Part shown: positions 35,280-46,234 of the stretch, one piece after another
Position numbering within the stretch: the stretch's first letter is position 1
Layout: each line of letters begins with the position of its first letter
Assembly: GCA_039566865.1 (NCBI GenBank)
Contig: CM076961.1
Location: 5,665,501-5,729,500, forward strand
From: Aurelia coerulea
Taxonomy: Eukaryota; Cnidaria; Scyphozoa; Semaeostomeae; Ulmaridae
Direction: 5' to 3'
DNA length: 64,000 nucleotides
Translations under genes and position numbers: made by a program
Notes under the pieces: model-generated
What the model was told of the DNA's origin: nothing
Seen by the model: the letters and a program-made list of their open reading frames with translations, nothing else
Database searches by the model: none

Positions 35280-35784
35280 AATTTGGCATCTTAGCTTCCT
35301 CAAAAAATTGCTTCAAAAAATTGAGTTCAGAATGATAATATTTGTCTGTTCTGCCCATTAAAACACAATTTTGCACGACGCTTGGAGAACAGTGATGCTG
35401 CAAAAGACAAGGTCCGGTTGTTGACAAGTGATTCTTATGGGATTTGTCTCTTTTCGAGGCTTTTTCAGCTGAAGGTTTTTGGAACATGCATACCTTAGAT
35501 GTCTTCAGAAAAAAGTCAGAAATACTTATCTGGATATAATTCTTTTAAGCGAAAGACATTCGTTTAAATTTCACAAAAAGAGACCACTGCTTGTCTCTCT
35601 GAAACTGGACAAATGAGGTAAGTGTTCTTGGAGCACTCAGTAGAACTTAATTTCATAATTCATCATAATTCATTGAGGACCGCAAAATATATCTTTTTGA
35701 GCCAAGAGAATAACCGATAATTACAAGCAAGAACCACATCATGATTCGTATCGAGATTTGCAGGAGCATCGTTTGGGTTGGCTT

Positions 35785-36160
35785 CATCATCATCATCATC
35801 ATCATTAATTTATTTACAAAGTAGGCTGAAAACAAAACCATAGCTAAAATTACAGCTAATTAAGGCCTACTTATTTACAAAATTTACAATCTAATCTAAA
35901 AATGATATGTATATGTATAATTACAGTAATTTCACTAACTATCCTGTTATGAACCCAACCTGTTGTACATATGTTTTGCAAAGCCTACAGTTGCATTTAT
36001 CACCATTCCAGCACCTTATTTGCTTTTTGAAAATTTGAAGGGTGCTGGAGTCTTTTATCTCGTGTGGTAGCAGCTGCCACATCCTATAAATGGTAATGCA
36101 CTTTTTGTTTATAAAATGTTGCTTCTCGTGGCAAGAAGTTGAAAAGGTCTCTTAAATTCT
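35785..36160 (-). pseudogene. LINE 3' end with (ATG)n tail
   Basis: Minus-strand peptide WQLLPHEIKDSSTLQIFK, then RCWNGDKCNCRLC, is the C-terminal end typical of CR1/L2-group ORF2. A 3' UTR of about 170 bp ends in ATGATGATG repeats at 35785-35806. Only the last part of the element is present. Confidence 0.65.
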
Positions 36161-36420
36161 GCATATTGCAAGAAACTGACACCATGCACTTTCTTATTTT
36201 CAACATGGCCAATAAAGAAAAAGCTTGCTAAAATCAAGTTGAGATTAAAAATTGCAGAGATTAGGGAAAGTGCGCGATCATGGTCGCAGGGCCCGTGCGC
36301 TCAAAACGATATGGAGAGCAGCCTTTACACGCTGATGTGACATCATGGCTTCTTGGCGAAAAAGAAGTTTAATCATGCTAACATCTTTTCAACAAGAATA
36401 AACTGCAAGAAAATCAATAA
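36161..36420. other. No gene seen
   Basis: Nothing supported between two LINE relics. Confidence 0.3.
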
Positions 36421-36424
36421 TCAT

Positions 36425-37270
36425 GATAATAATAAACATTCTTTTTACAGTTGGTGTGCTAACAGGTACAAACTAATAGATACCAACTAACTTAAAATAA
36501 TTTACAGCAATACTGTTTTAATAAATCTTACAACTGCAACCCTCCCCTGGCCAATTTTGTGCGTCGTTTTGACAAAAACGGAGACTGTATTGCAGCTCTT
36601 AATCACACCAGGTGTTCTGTGCCAAAGTATGCTACCCCTGAACTCTATCAAATTTGTACCTAAAACATCCAAATAAGGGAGCAATACTTGAAGTTGGCAT
36701 GAGAAAAGAATTATAAAGCAATTTACATTTGGGTGGGTCAATAACCTTAGCAGCCCTAGAAAGGGAACTAACGTTTCTGTAAGCTCTAGCGCAAAGAGAT
36801 TTCACATGGACATACAATTTCAGCTTTGAGTCAATAATAACGCCCCTTAATTTGACTTGTTCAACGGCAGTAATTACCATTTCATCCATCTCCATGCAAA
36901 GTTTATGGTCATGCCCAAAACCCATACAAATAAACTGAAATTTAGATGGATTTGCAACCATCATATTGCATTCGACGCAGACAAGGGTATTTTGCATGTC
37001 GTTGTCTAGGCTTGAAATCACTATTTCTAGTTTGAGATCTGATGCATACAAGGTATTATCATCTGCAAAGTTGCACAGATGAGATGTAAATAACGAATAG
37101 AAAAGGACCAAGGACTGAGCCTTGTCGTACACCTGATGTGATCTCAAGCTAAGAGCTGTAAATAGAGTTAATTCCGGCACGCTGTTCCCTAGATGTTCGG
37201 CAATCGAAAATAAGTCGCAGACTACCAATTCTAAACCATATGCCTCAATTTTACCAATTAGTGTTAACAA
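36425..37270 (-). pseudogene. CR1-like LINE fragment with FADD box
   Basis: On the minus strand FADDNTLYASD marks RT motif C, followed by NPSKFQFICMGF, VKLRGVIIDSKLK and a frame change into FRGSILWHRTP near the C-terminus. The 3' UTR phrase TTAGTTTGTACCTGTTAG and an ATT-rich tail at about 36410-36440 match the LINE ending at 58790, so the two belong to one family. Frame breaks upstream of the catalytic box show decay. Confidence 0.7.
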
Positions 37271-37703
37271 CGCTTTCAGAAGTTTGTTTATTTTGTTGTT
37301 TTGCTGGGATTTAGCTCTGAATAATCGATTACAATTTTGCTATGATTTGCGGCATATGTTCTGGAAGAAACTGACCATCTTATCGTTCTAAAGGTTTTCA
37401 TTTAAATGGAAAACAGGTGGAGAAATCATAAGGTAAAACTAATCAAAATTATCATTTATACAGTGATCGATGAAGAAGAAGGAAAGCATGTTCAATCTTC
37501 GACAACATCTTAAATAATAATTAAAATTGTAATATATATATATACCTATACTTATTTAACTAGGTATAACATCAGTCAGCGAGTGCTGCCGATTAGCATT
37601 TGTACCAAATGAGATTGTAGCGAGGTCAATTTTATAGAAATTAATTGACTGATTATCTCTAAGGAAACGTACATCATGTTTGAATCTACTGTTGGGTTTT
37701 TAC

Positions 37704-37704
37704 C

Positions 37705-37735
<31 letters not shown>

Positions 37736-38022
37736 TACTTGACTTTCAATTGTACGGGGGGGGTGCGCTCCAAGAGAAAAAATTTTCAACCGGCTTTAGA
37801 AATTTTCCCTTGAAATGATAGCCGGCTTTAGAAAAAATCGGCGAAAAGCATATCCCAAAACGTAAAAATTCGTTGGAAAACAATGAAATAACACGTTTGA
37901 ACAACCGGCTTTAGAAAAATTGCCTTCTTTTGATACCCGGCGTTAGAAAAAAGAGGCGAAAACGATACCCGGAAAGGAGTGCACATGGCGTCAGCAAAAT
38001 ATACTAAGTACCCCCCCCCGGG
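37704..38022. mobile_element. CCCGGGG-ended MITE with long G tract
   Basis: Ends CCCGGGGG and CCCCCGGG are flanked by the 8-bp duplication GTTTTTAC at 37696-37703 and 38023-38030. The left end extends into a run of about 30 G. Interior phrases built on CGGCTTTAGAAAA repeat several times. It belongs with the CCCAGGGGG group by end structure and 8-bp duplication. Confidence 0.75.
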
Positions 38023-38030
38023 GTTTTTAC

Positions 38031-38894
38031 AATTCAGTTTACCTATCCGCCATTTTGTCAAACTCGTGATCACAGCCTCTCTTCCAATTAGATCAAAACC
38101 GGTTTAACCAAAAAGACGAAAAATAAAACAGAAAATACGAAAATATTGAGATGCTCTCCACGTATATTACCTACGCACGCAGTACTACTAAGCCCCGCTT
38201 CGATGCGGGGCAAATTAATTTTTTAAGCAAGGCCCATTGAAAATCATTATATTTATATTTACTGAATGCAATTAACTTATGACAGATCGTCCCTAGTTTT
38301 CGCTCACAATTATAAAACTTTTTTACTCACTTATCTATTGAGTAGAATTACTTTACCTTCTTATTTATTGAATTGAATTGCTAGCGAAAAGGTTCAAATC
38401 AAAAATATAAAAAAATGAGCGAAGTTTACGACGAATTTTAATCAGTCAATAAAACAATCAGAACACCCGTTTCACTTCACATCGCTCGAGCTGTACAGCA
38501 GCTGAATGATGGTGAGTACCCCCAGGTTGGCAACGTTCTTTGATTTTTGTTGAGTAGACAAAGGACTAATCTTTTTGTGGAGGCCTTTTGTTATGCTGGC
38601 AAAGTTCAAAGTAAATCAATGCATGTAAACCTATTGCCATGCGCGAGAATCTCTTTATTTCCTTGCTAAATGGCTAATCTTTGCTTGGACTGTGGCTGGA
38701 TTCTTCGCCCACATTTTTCTACAAACCGACCATACTTTCTGCGCACGATGACAGGTTTTCCTTCAGGGGGAAACCGTTTATTATTATATGGCGTTCGAAA
38801 ATACGGCTCCTCGGACCGGCAACGCAGCAATTCGTTGGTTCTTGATCGGTCCGTAAAAGCCGTATTTTCGCTCGAAGCCGTATTGGACCGGGCG
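38031..38894. other. No gene supported; palindromic patch
   Basis: 38780-38880 contains inverted CGAAAATACGGC and GCCGTATTTTCG blocks and a nearby CGGACCG/CGGTCCG pair, suggesting a small foldback repeat. The rest is AT-rich with no supported gene. Confidence 0.35.
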
Positions 38895-38985
38895 TTGCCT
38901 TAAAAATCAACAACAAGGGAGGAGCTTCTTGTGTAGGCTTAGGCCGTAAGAAGTATCAGCCAAAGTTTAGCTTATTCATCGAAGA
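38895..38985 (+). pseudogene. Unidentified coding segment, left part (split by gypsy element)
   Basis: An open frame with GGASCVGLGRKKYQPKFSLF runs to the left gypsy LTR. It continues in the same frame beyond the right LTR at 48286-48504. The junction is the 4-bp duplication AAGA. I do not recognise the protein. Confidence 0.45.
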
Positions 38986-39129
38986 TGTAAGGGTGTTACT
39001 TTATCCGAATAGGAGTTTAGGTTTCGATCATGCGAGTACTGCCACAGAATGAGGGCCCTAACGGAAAACCTATGCTAACCTAACAAAACTAATAAAGACG
39101 GGCTAGGTACGGGGGTAAACACTCCTACA
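38986..39129 (-). repeat. Gypsy 3' LTR
   Basis: 144 bp, starting TG and ending CA on either strand. It differs from the other LTR at two positions. Immediately inside it on the minus strand, AGGAGGGGGGAAA (39142-39130) is the polypurine tract for plus-strand priming. Confidence 0.93.
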
Positions 39130-39191
39130 TTTCCCCCCTCCTAAATAACATAACGTGATAACTACTGGACTATTGTACTACACTAATTGCG

Positions 39192-42100
39192 TTAAAACTT
39201 CAAAGATCCCCAAGGGATACTGTTTGGAAGGTGTCTGGCCTGTCTCTGACGCCTCGGACGTACTTCGCGGTGAACTTCTTCATTTTGATTTTCAAGTTCG
39301 GCTTGATTTTCCAATTCAGCTTCCTCCGGTTCATATATAGATGCGTCACTGTCACTATCTGAGAAATCTACGTCTGAATCCTCACTGTCCTCGTTCGGCA
39401 ACGCTTGCACTTGCACGGTTGGCTCGTTCCTAAATCCGTTCTCCACCACTGGTTTAATCCTGTCATGATGCACAACTTTCTTTTCGCCATTAGAGTTCTC
39501 GATCTCGAAATTTACTCCATTTGGAAGCTTCTGAATTACTTTCCACGGCCCCGACCTTCTGGGTGCCAACTTCCTATTTTCCCCCGTTTTATAATATTTA
39601 ACCTTCAACCAAACTTTTTGGCCTCGGCTGTAATCAATAAACCTCAACTTGGTATTGTACTGGCGCTGCATGTTCTCTTTGCTTATTTCCAGCTTCGTAA
39701 TTACATGGTCGAAGATGTCTCGTAATAGAGGTGTGATGTCTTTCTCGTATTCTTTTGGAGATACCAGATCGTAGTTTTCGACGTTTGCTTGCTGGAATAA
39801 AACGTCCTGAGGTAATACTGATGATCTTCCAAATACGACATTATACGGAATACATCCTGTAGCCTTGCTCACGCTAGTATTGAGGGCAAATACCAAACTT
39901 GGTAACAGCGAACGCCACTTTGATTGTTGCAGTTTTCGATGCAACAGGACAGCCCGTAATACGTCTTTAACCGATCGAATATTCCGCTCTGCAAATCCGT
40001 TGCCTTGACTGTGATAAGCAAAGGAACGACGCTTTTCGATTCCGATGGTGTTACAAATCTCTGACATAAGCTGGCCATCAACGTTTGAACCTTGATCCGT
40101 AAGTAGATAATGTGGTGTTCCATGAATGTAAACCCAGTGCCTCTCAAAGGCTTCAGTGATGGTTGGGCTGTCTGATCTTTGAGGGGAACTGCTTGGATGT
40201 ACTTTGAAAAAACGTCACCAATCAACAGGATATACTGATACCCATTCATGTCTCTAGGTACGTATGCTATATCAAGAGAGATAAATTGCATGGGAGCACT
40301 TGGAATGAACATTGGGATCAATGGTGCTTTAGGGGGGCGTGTGTCACATTTTGTCTGCTGGCATGTTTCGCAGCCTAAAGTGAATTGTCGAATATAGCTG
40401 TACATGTTTGGCCAATAAAATCTGGTTTTGAGCAAACTATACATTTTATCGATACCAAAATGCGCCTTGTTGTGATGCTCAGCAACAACCACATTTCGCA
40501 ATGATGGTGGGAGAACAGGTCTACCAGACTTAGTAAGAATCCCCTTTTCAATTCTAAGTTGGTGTTGGACACGTTTCAATCTTCCAGTATCGATATGCTT
40601 TGCGTCGCGAATGCACTGGATAGCTCGCGAAATAATGGGGTCTTTCATTTGTTCGTCCTTCAATTGAATTTGGAAACTTTCCATTTCTGCAAACTGATAC
40701 ACCTTGTCTTCAAACGAGGAATTGGGTTGCGTTTCTTCTGGGGATGAATTTCTGGATAAGGTATCCGCTTTAATATTCTCTTTTCCCGGGATGTACTGAA
40801 TCGAATAGTCAAACTCTTCTAGTTCCGTAATCCATCTGCCAAATTTCCCACGTGGGTCTTTCTGCTTACGTAAATGGGTCAGTGGATTGTGGTCTGACAT
40901 AAGGGTGAAGTGGGTTCCCGCCAAATAAACGTGCCAATGACGAATTGCAACGATTAGGAGGGCGAAGGCTTCTTTTGTAGTAGCTGACCAATTCTGTTGT
41001 GATTGTTGCAATGCAGAGGAAAAATAAGCGACTGGGTGTAATTCGTCATCTTCTGCTTTCTGAGACAGGATTCCACCGACGGCGTAATTGCTAGCATCAA
41101 CTTCTACTACGAATTCCTGTTGTAAATTCGAGAATCTTAACACTGGGTCAGACAAAAGAGCTCTTTTTAGCGCATTGAAAGCACCTGTACACTCGTCCGT
41201 CCAAGCGAAAGGTATCTTATCACTTGTTAGATTATTCAAGGGCTCAGCAATATTTGCAAAATTGCGAATAAATGCCCGATAAAAGCCTGCCAGGCCTAAA
41301 AATCCTTTCAGCTCTTTCTTCGTTTTCGGTTGTTCAAACTTTGAAATGGCATCTGTTAAACGAGATTGTGGTCGAATACCTGGATTAGAAAGCTCAAAAC
41401 CCAAGAAATCCACCTTGTGGCTTGCGAAAATGCATTTGGATAGCTTTAGTGCAATGTTCGATTCTTGCATTCTTTCAAATACTGTCTCAATGCTTTGTAA
41501 ATGTTCTTCGAAGGTTTTACTAAAGATAACAATGTCATCCATGTACGCTAGAATGCGTTCAGCTGGAAGACCAGATAAACTAACGTCCATCATTCTCTGG
41601 TAAGAGGCTCCGGCATTGCAAAGACCATAGGGCGTAACGTTGAATTCGTATTTACCCCGCGGGACTGCAAATGCTGTTTTCTCCTTGTCTGCCTCTTCTA
41701 GCGGCATAGACCAGTAAGCCGATGCTGCATCTAACGTTGTCCAATATTGCGAACCTTGCATCTTATCCAAAACGTCGCGAATATGAGGTAACGGGTAGGC
41801 GTCTTTCTTCGTTACGTCATTCAGACCTCGAAAATCGCAAACGAATCGTGTGGAATTGTCCTTCTTCTTTACCAATATAATTGGTGAATTCCAAGGTGAG
41901 GACGAGGGACGAATAATTCCATTATCGAGCATTACCTTTATTTGTTTATTGACTTCATCGTTCCATGCATGAGGTATTCTATGGGGCTTCTTATTGGCCG
42001 GTAAAGCATCATCGGTCATGATGCGGTGTTTCATGTTCTTGACTAATGATGGCTTTTTCGGGTTAGATGCAAATACCCCTTCATATTTGGTTATGAGCGA

Positions 42101-42868
42101 CACCAATTGTTGCTTTTCTTCTTGTGACAGATCTGCTCCTAGAGAAAGATCCTTTGTAAAAAGTGAAGAACATTCGTTTTCAGCAGTTTGTTGTCGTGTC
42201 CCACAAACAGGGTGAAGTTTCCCGCTGCATTTTCGGTTATTCATTACCATGGGGTTAGCTGTCGTGTTTAACATTGTAATCTGAAACACGCCTTGAAGAT
42301 TAGGAATTACCCTACAACGAGTAGCATAGACTCCTGGCATCCCGAAGATTTGTGTTGGTTCGAAATCCATTGTCAACAAGGATACCGATTGGTTACATTT
42401 AACATTTACGACAGATTCTGAACGACTTGCTATAATGATTTTGTCCTTTACACGGGCTATTTGTTCCTTCCGAACATTTACACAATGAAGGAAAAGGGCT
42501 CCTAACTTGACTTTGCCATTAGCGAAATCGAACTCAACTGATGGAAACTTAGACATGAAGTCTCTTCCTAATATTACATTGTTGTAACTTTTGGAATCGA
42601 GAACTTTGAAATTTTGCTTCACATTTGAGCCTTTTATTGACAAGTTTAAATCAATCGAGCCGCTAATATTCATTGTTTTCCCCGATGCGTCGATTATAAA
42701 ATGCTGAGAATTATTTATCGAACCTTGGAGGTCGAGCATTTCGAGGGTTCCCATATCTATGACAGAACAACTCGCACCAGAGTCTAATAAGGCATTAATC
42801 GTTTTATTTTCGCAACTAACTTTTACAACTGCGGAAAAATCGTTTAAAATGTTATCAGGTCCATATAG
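39192..42868 (-). pseudogene. pol: Gypsy pol: protease, RT, RNase H, integrase (frameshifted)
   Basis: Pol continues in the gag frame after a UGA at 42871-42869. The protease active site ALLDSGAS is near 42785. RT follows with FVCDFRGLND and the catalytic YMDD near 41550, then RNase H (VEVDASNYAVGG through SDHNPL). The integrase zinc-binding HHNKAHFG...CETCQQTKC lies near 40480-40350, and the catalytic core shows SLDIAYVP, LLTDQGSN and GFAERN. One missing base in the run near 40161-40168 shifts the frame inside the integrase core. The C-terminal frame then stays open to 39192 with KVWLKVKYYKTGENRKLAP. The tail is acidic, then Arg-rich, with no chromodomain seen. Confidence 0.88.
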
Positions 42869-42874
42869 TCATTG
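42866..42874 (-). promoter_or_regulatory. Putative gag-pol stop-codon readthrough site
   Basis: The gag frame ends CAA-UGA-CUA, and the next codons (TAT GGA CCT) continue directly and in frame into protease. UGA followed by CUA is the most readthrough-prone stop context known in animals and animal viruses. There is no overlap or slippery heptamer, so readthrough is the simplest explanation for Gag-Pol synthesis. A sense-to-stop mutation in a single-ORF element is the alternative. Confidence 0.6.
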
Positions 42875-43474
42875 GTGTTTTGGGCAGTTCTTATCCCATG
42901 AATCGTGTCCTCGATTTCCGCAAGCTTGACAGAAACGGGTGGGGCATTCTCGAACAAAATGTTCTGGGCTTTGGCATGCACGGCACTTTCTGTTTTGTTG
43001 TGACAAAGCTGGCCTGTTTCTGCTTGGCTGTCTTTGTTTCCAACCTCTTTGACCTCTGAAAGGGCGATTTTGCATATAATGTGCACTTCCCGTTTCCACC
43101 TCTACCCCCTGAGCAGCGAGCGTGATTCCTTTCATCTGTTTCATAACCCTGTCTGCGACCATGTCAACCATTGTCTGGCTTTCAGCTCCTTTGATTTCAA
43201 AACATTCAGCTTTCTTTGATGAATATGATTCAATCCCTGCTGTTTCCAGTCGGCTGGTTTCTTTTGCGATTTCCAAAATATTAGAAGATTCAAATGATGA
43301 CAGAGATTTCAATGCCAGTTGCATCTTTGGGTGAATGCCCTTTATGTAATGATCCTTGGCGATTGTCTTTCTGATCTTTTCTTCAAAAGTTGGATAAGCC
43401 AATTTCGTCAATTCCATTATTTTAAAGGCGTACGTTTGGGCTGATTCTTCGGGCTTTCTTCGTCGTTCGTTTAA
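42869..43474 (-). pseudogene. gag: Gypsy gag, C-terminal part with zinc knuckles
   Basis: The segment starts at the insertion boundary and encodes the capsid C-terminal half (MELTKLAYPTFEEKI onward), then an Arg/Gln-rich stretch and two CCHC-type knuckles: CRACQSPEHFVREC and a second, degenerate one, CQACGNRGHDSWDKNC. It ends CPKHQ before UGA. It is in frame with the N-terminal part at 47863-48128 once the insertion and its duplicated 8 bp are disregarded. Confidence 0.85.
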
Positions 43475-43576
43475 TATTTCAAAATTATCAACTTTCGTGC
43501 TCCAAAATTAGAAATAACATTTATCAACCACTTCTTTTGATATCAAATTTATAACTCGTTGATTTGATATCATTCA

Positions 43577-46234
43577 CAGGGGCGGATCCAGACTACTGCG
43601 ACTACTGCTGAAGCAGTAGTCAGATTGTCAGATCCTGTTTTTGAATAGAGGAAGTCAACCAATCTGTATCCCTATGACCAGTATCTTCCCAGCTCAATCT
43701 TTTAATTACATGCTTTCAACCATGTCCAGATATTGGTCGTTCATGCTGCTTTTGTTTTGTATCGCACTCTTATCTTTAGTGCAATGTTGAATTCATTACG
43801 CTGTCATGCCAACGTTAGCCACACGTAGTGCCTGTTGTTTCAAATGCGAAGGAGTGCGTCTGTGATGGTCGATTCATAGCAGCAACTTTTAGGCGGGAGC
43901 AGTAGTGAGTTTCAAAATTGCCAGGCCCGTAGGAGCATTTTTCAGATTGGGGGGGCACTAACTCATACCGAAGGCGCAAAGACAGTGGGGGTCTGGGGGC
44001 GAAGCCCCCGGAAAATTTGTTCTGTCAATGCCCTGTTTTACGCTCGGAGGTCCTGGAGAAAAATATTTACGAATCCAAATATTTTTCAAACAGGCTAGCT
44101 AAAATCAAACTAAGACATGATAAGAATACTTTGTCAAGAGCACTGTATAAGATTTACTTGATATTTGATTTATAAAAGTCATCACGATGTTTCATGGGGT
44201 CCGACAAAAGTCGTGGTGTGGTCACAGTAAATTAACTGGGGGGATTGAAACGAGGTGGTCTGGGGGCGAAGCCCCAAGGAAAATTTTTGGGGCCATGCCG
44301 TTTATTTTCGCTTAGAATGCATTTCCCAATATCAGGCTTGCCATTAGCGACAAAGGAAACTTTGATAATTTGTGAGTTATCCTATAAATTGGAGCACGAG
44401 GAAAATTTTTGAAGAAACAGCCTTGACTTTGGCTTAGAATGCATCTCCAAATATCATGCTTGCCATTAGCGACAAGGAAACTTTGATAGTTTTGTGACAG
44501 CTATCTTATAAACTGTAGCATGAGGAAAATCTTTGCAGAAAAATCCTTTACTTTAGCTTAAGATTTTAAATTTCATGGAAAATTCTTATCCAACCTATAC
44601 CCAGCTTTTTCTATTCGGTTTTCGAGGGATCTCGAGGAGCATCTTTCAACAAAAATGGGGGGCAGTTGCCCCCTTTACCACCACCATGGCCACGCCATTG
44701 CCCTTGAGTTTAGATATGAATATTGAAGTCTGGGTATTTTTTGTCTCACTTGACGAAATGCTTCTGCTGTCAAAAGGGTTGAGCATTCCAAAGTAAATTT
44801 TCTTGCATCGGAATCTCCAACAAATTCGTTTACAATGCTGATAAGGTTGAGTCTGTTATTGTTCACATGTTGCACCATAAGGTGCTTGAGGCGGTCGTTT
44901 GCTGTTGTGACCTTTTAGATAGATCTTGACTCGCTTCAAAGGCTAAGGGCCTGTCACTGATGATCAGTTTACTACGTTATTATGAAGAATAAAAAAATTC
45001 AACTTTTGGAAATTATTGGGGGGGCCCGGGCCCGACCGGCCCCAATAGGTGCTACGGGCCTGAAATTGCTCTTCTCGTCCAATCAGGGATCGAGACGACT
45101 ACTGCTCAAAATCCGCGGGAGCAGTAGTGGGATTTGAAAAATTAAAGAGTTGACCAATCAGAAAAGGTTATTTCAAGTTCATTTAGGCGGGAGCAGTAGT
45201 GAGATTTGAAAATTGTTTCTACACCACTGCGCTGCCAGTGAATTGTGGCGGGCATTTGTGACCTTTGGAGCAGAAAATTTAGGCCGTACACTCCAATGTC
45301 AAGGAAGGCAAAGACAGCATCGTGAGGCAGCCGTACGTGGCGAGGATAAAGCGACATAGTTGAGAGGTATTTCTTTCGTTAAACCGATGTTTTACCCTAC
45401 GATTGATCATAATAAATTCTTGTGAATAGCAATTGGCCTGTAAGGCAGGTTTAATTTGCTTCGTTTCTGTATACATTTTGACACAAGGGGGAAGGGTCTG
45501 GGCTTTGACTATTCCTGACTATTGTTGGCGTATGCACTTACTTTATAGCGGATATCAGCAACTTTATTTGTCAAGAAAAATATCTTGTTCATCTCTTCCC
45601 ATTGATATAAGAAATAGATAATACCTTTAGGAATGTGGTAGGGGTGGGGAGAGGGTTTGGATTCGGGATAGACCTGCTGTAAATAGCACACGAACACGCA
45701 GATATAGAAGTGTATTCATCTGAATCCAAAATTTTTCGAACATAAATTTCAATTAGAAATAATAGTAATTGTTTTCTTGAAGAAAAATGAATATAGAACA
45801 CACATTTTCCACTCTTCTTTTGCATCAAATTCAATTCATTTCTTTGGGTTTCCAATGCTTTCCACTTTTTTCTTCTATTTCAATTGCACAAACGCTCTGT
45901 TTTCTTTCAATATACTGCAACCTTTCATTTTAGCTAATCCTTTAAATACTAAATAAAGCTGAAAATTCCAGAAATTTAAAGATATGCAGCAGTTTACCGA
46001 CATCTTTGTTGACACTCGCTGTTGCTTTGCCTTTGGCAATTTTGCAATGGCAGGGAAAGCCATTGCTGTAATTTCCATATCACCTTCTTTCGATATTAAA
46101 TGATATCAAGAATAATATTCTATGTAAGTGTATCTAGTTATCAAGGTCCACGCCTATTTTCAAAAAGCCACACCCTAGTATCTAGAATAACCTCACCTTG
46201 GCAGTAGTCAGAATATTTCCTGGATCCGCCCCTG
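43577..46234 (-). mobile_element. CAGGGGCGGATCC-ended hAT-like element (copy 1, itself interrupted)
   Basis: The inverted ends are CAGGGGCGGATCC and GGATCCGCCCCTG, with ATTCA on both sides. The 1141-bp insertion at 43922-45062 plus its 7-bp duplication enlarges it. Without these it is 1510 bp, exactly the length of the inverted copy at 61462-62971. Every open peptide I compared in the two copies between about 45142 and 46078 is identical. Internal GACTACTGC/GCAGTAGTC and GGCGGGAGCAGTAGTGAG motifs are repeated in both orientations. It encodes no transposase. Confidence 0.85.
43922..45062. mobile_element. CAGGCCCGTAG-ended element nested in hAT-like copy
   Basis: The ends are CAGGCCCGTAGGAGCA and TGCTACGGGCCTG, with 7-bp repeats AAATTGC at 43915-43921 and 45063-45069. 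The uninterrupted sister copy at about 62610-62635 shows one AAATTGC at the equivalent point, confirming the insertion. The interior contains two tandem-like blocks around GGTCTGGGGGCGAAGCCCC and repeated CATGCTTGCCATTAGCGACA. No transposase is present. It is hAT-like by its ends. Confidence 0.85.

Noticed and set aside
36502..36741. Separate small gene on the minus strand
   Set aside because: It contains the frameshifted C-terminal continuation of the LINE at 36425-37270.
45142..46078. Several short frames duplicated exactly at 61618-62554
   Set aside because: They are identical because the hAT-like elements are recent copies, not because of protein conservation, and none resembles a transposase.
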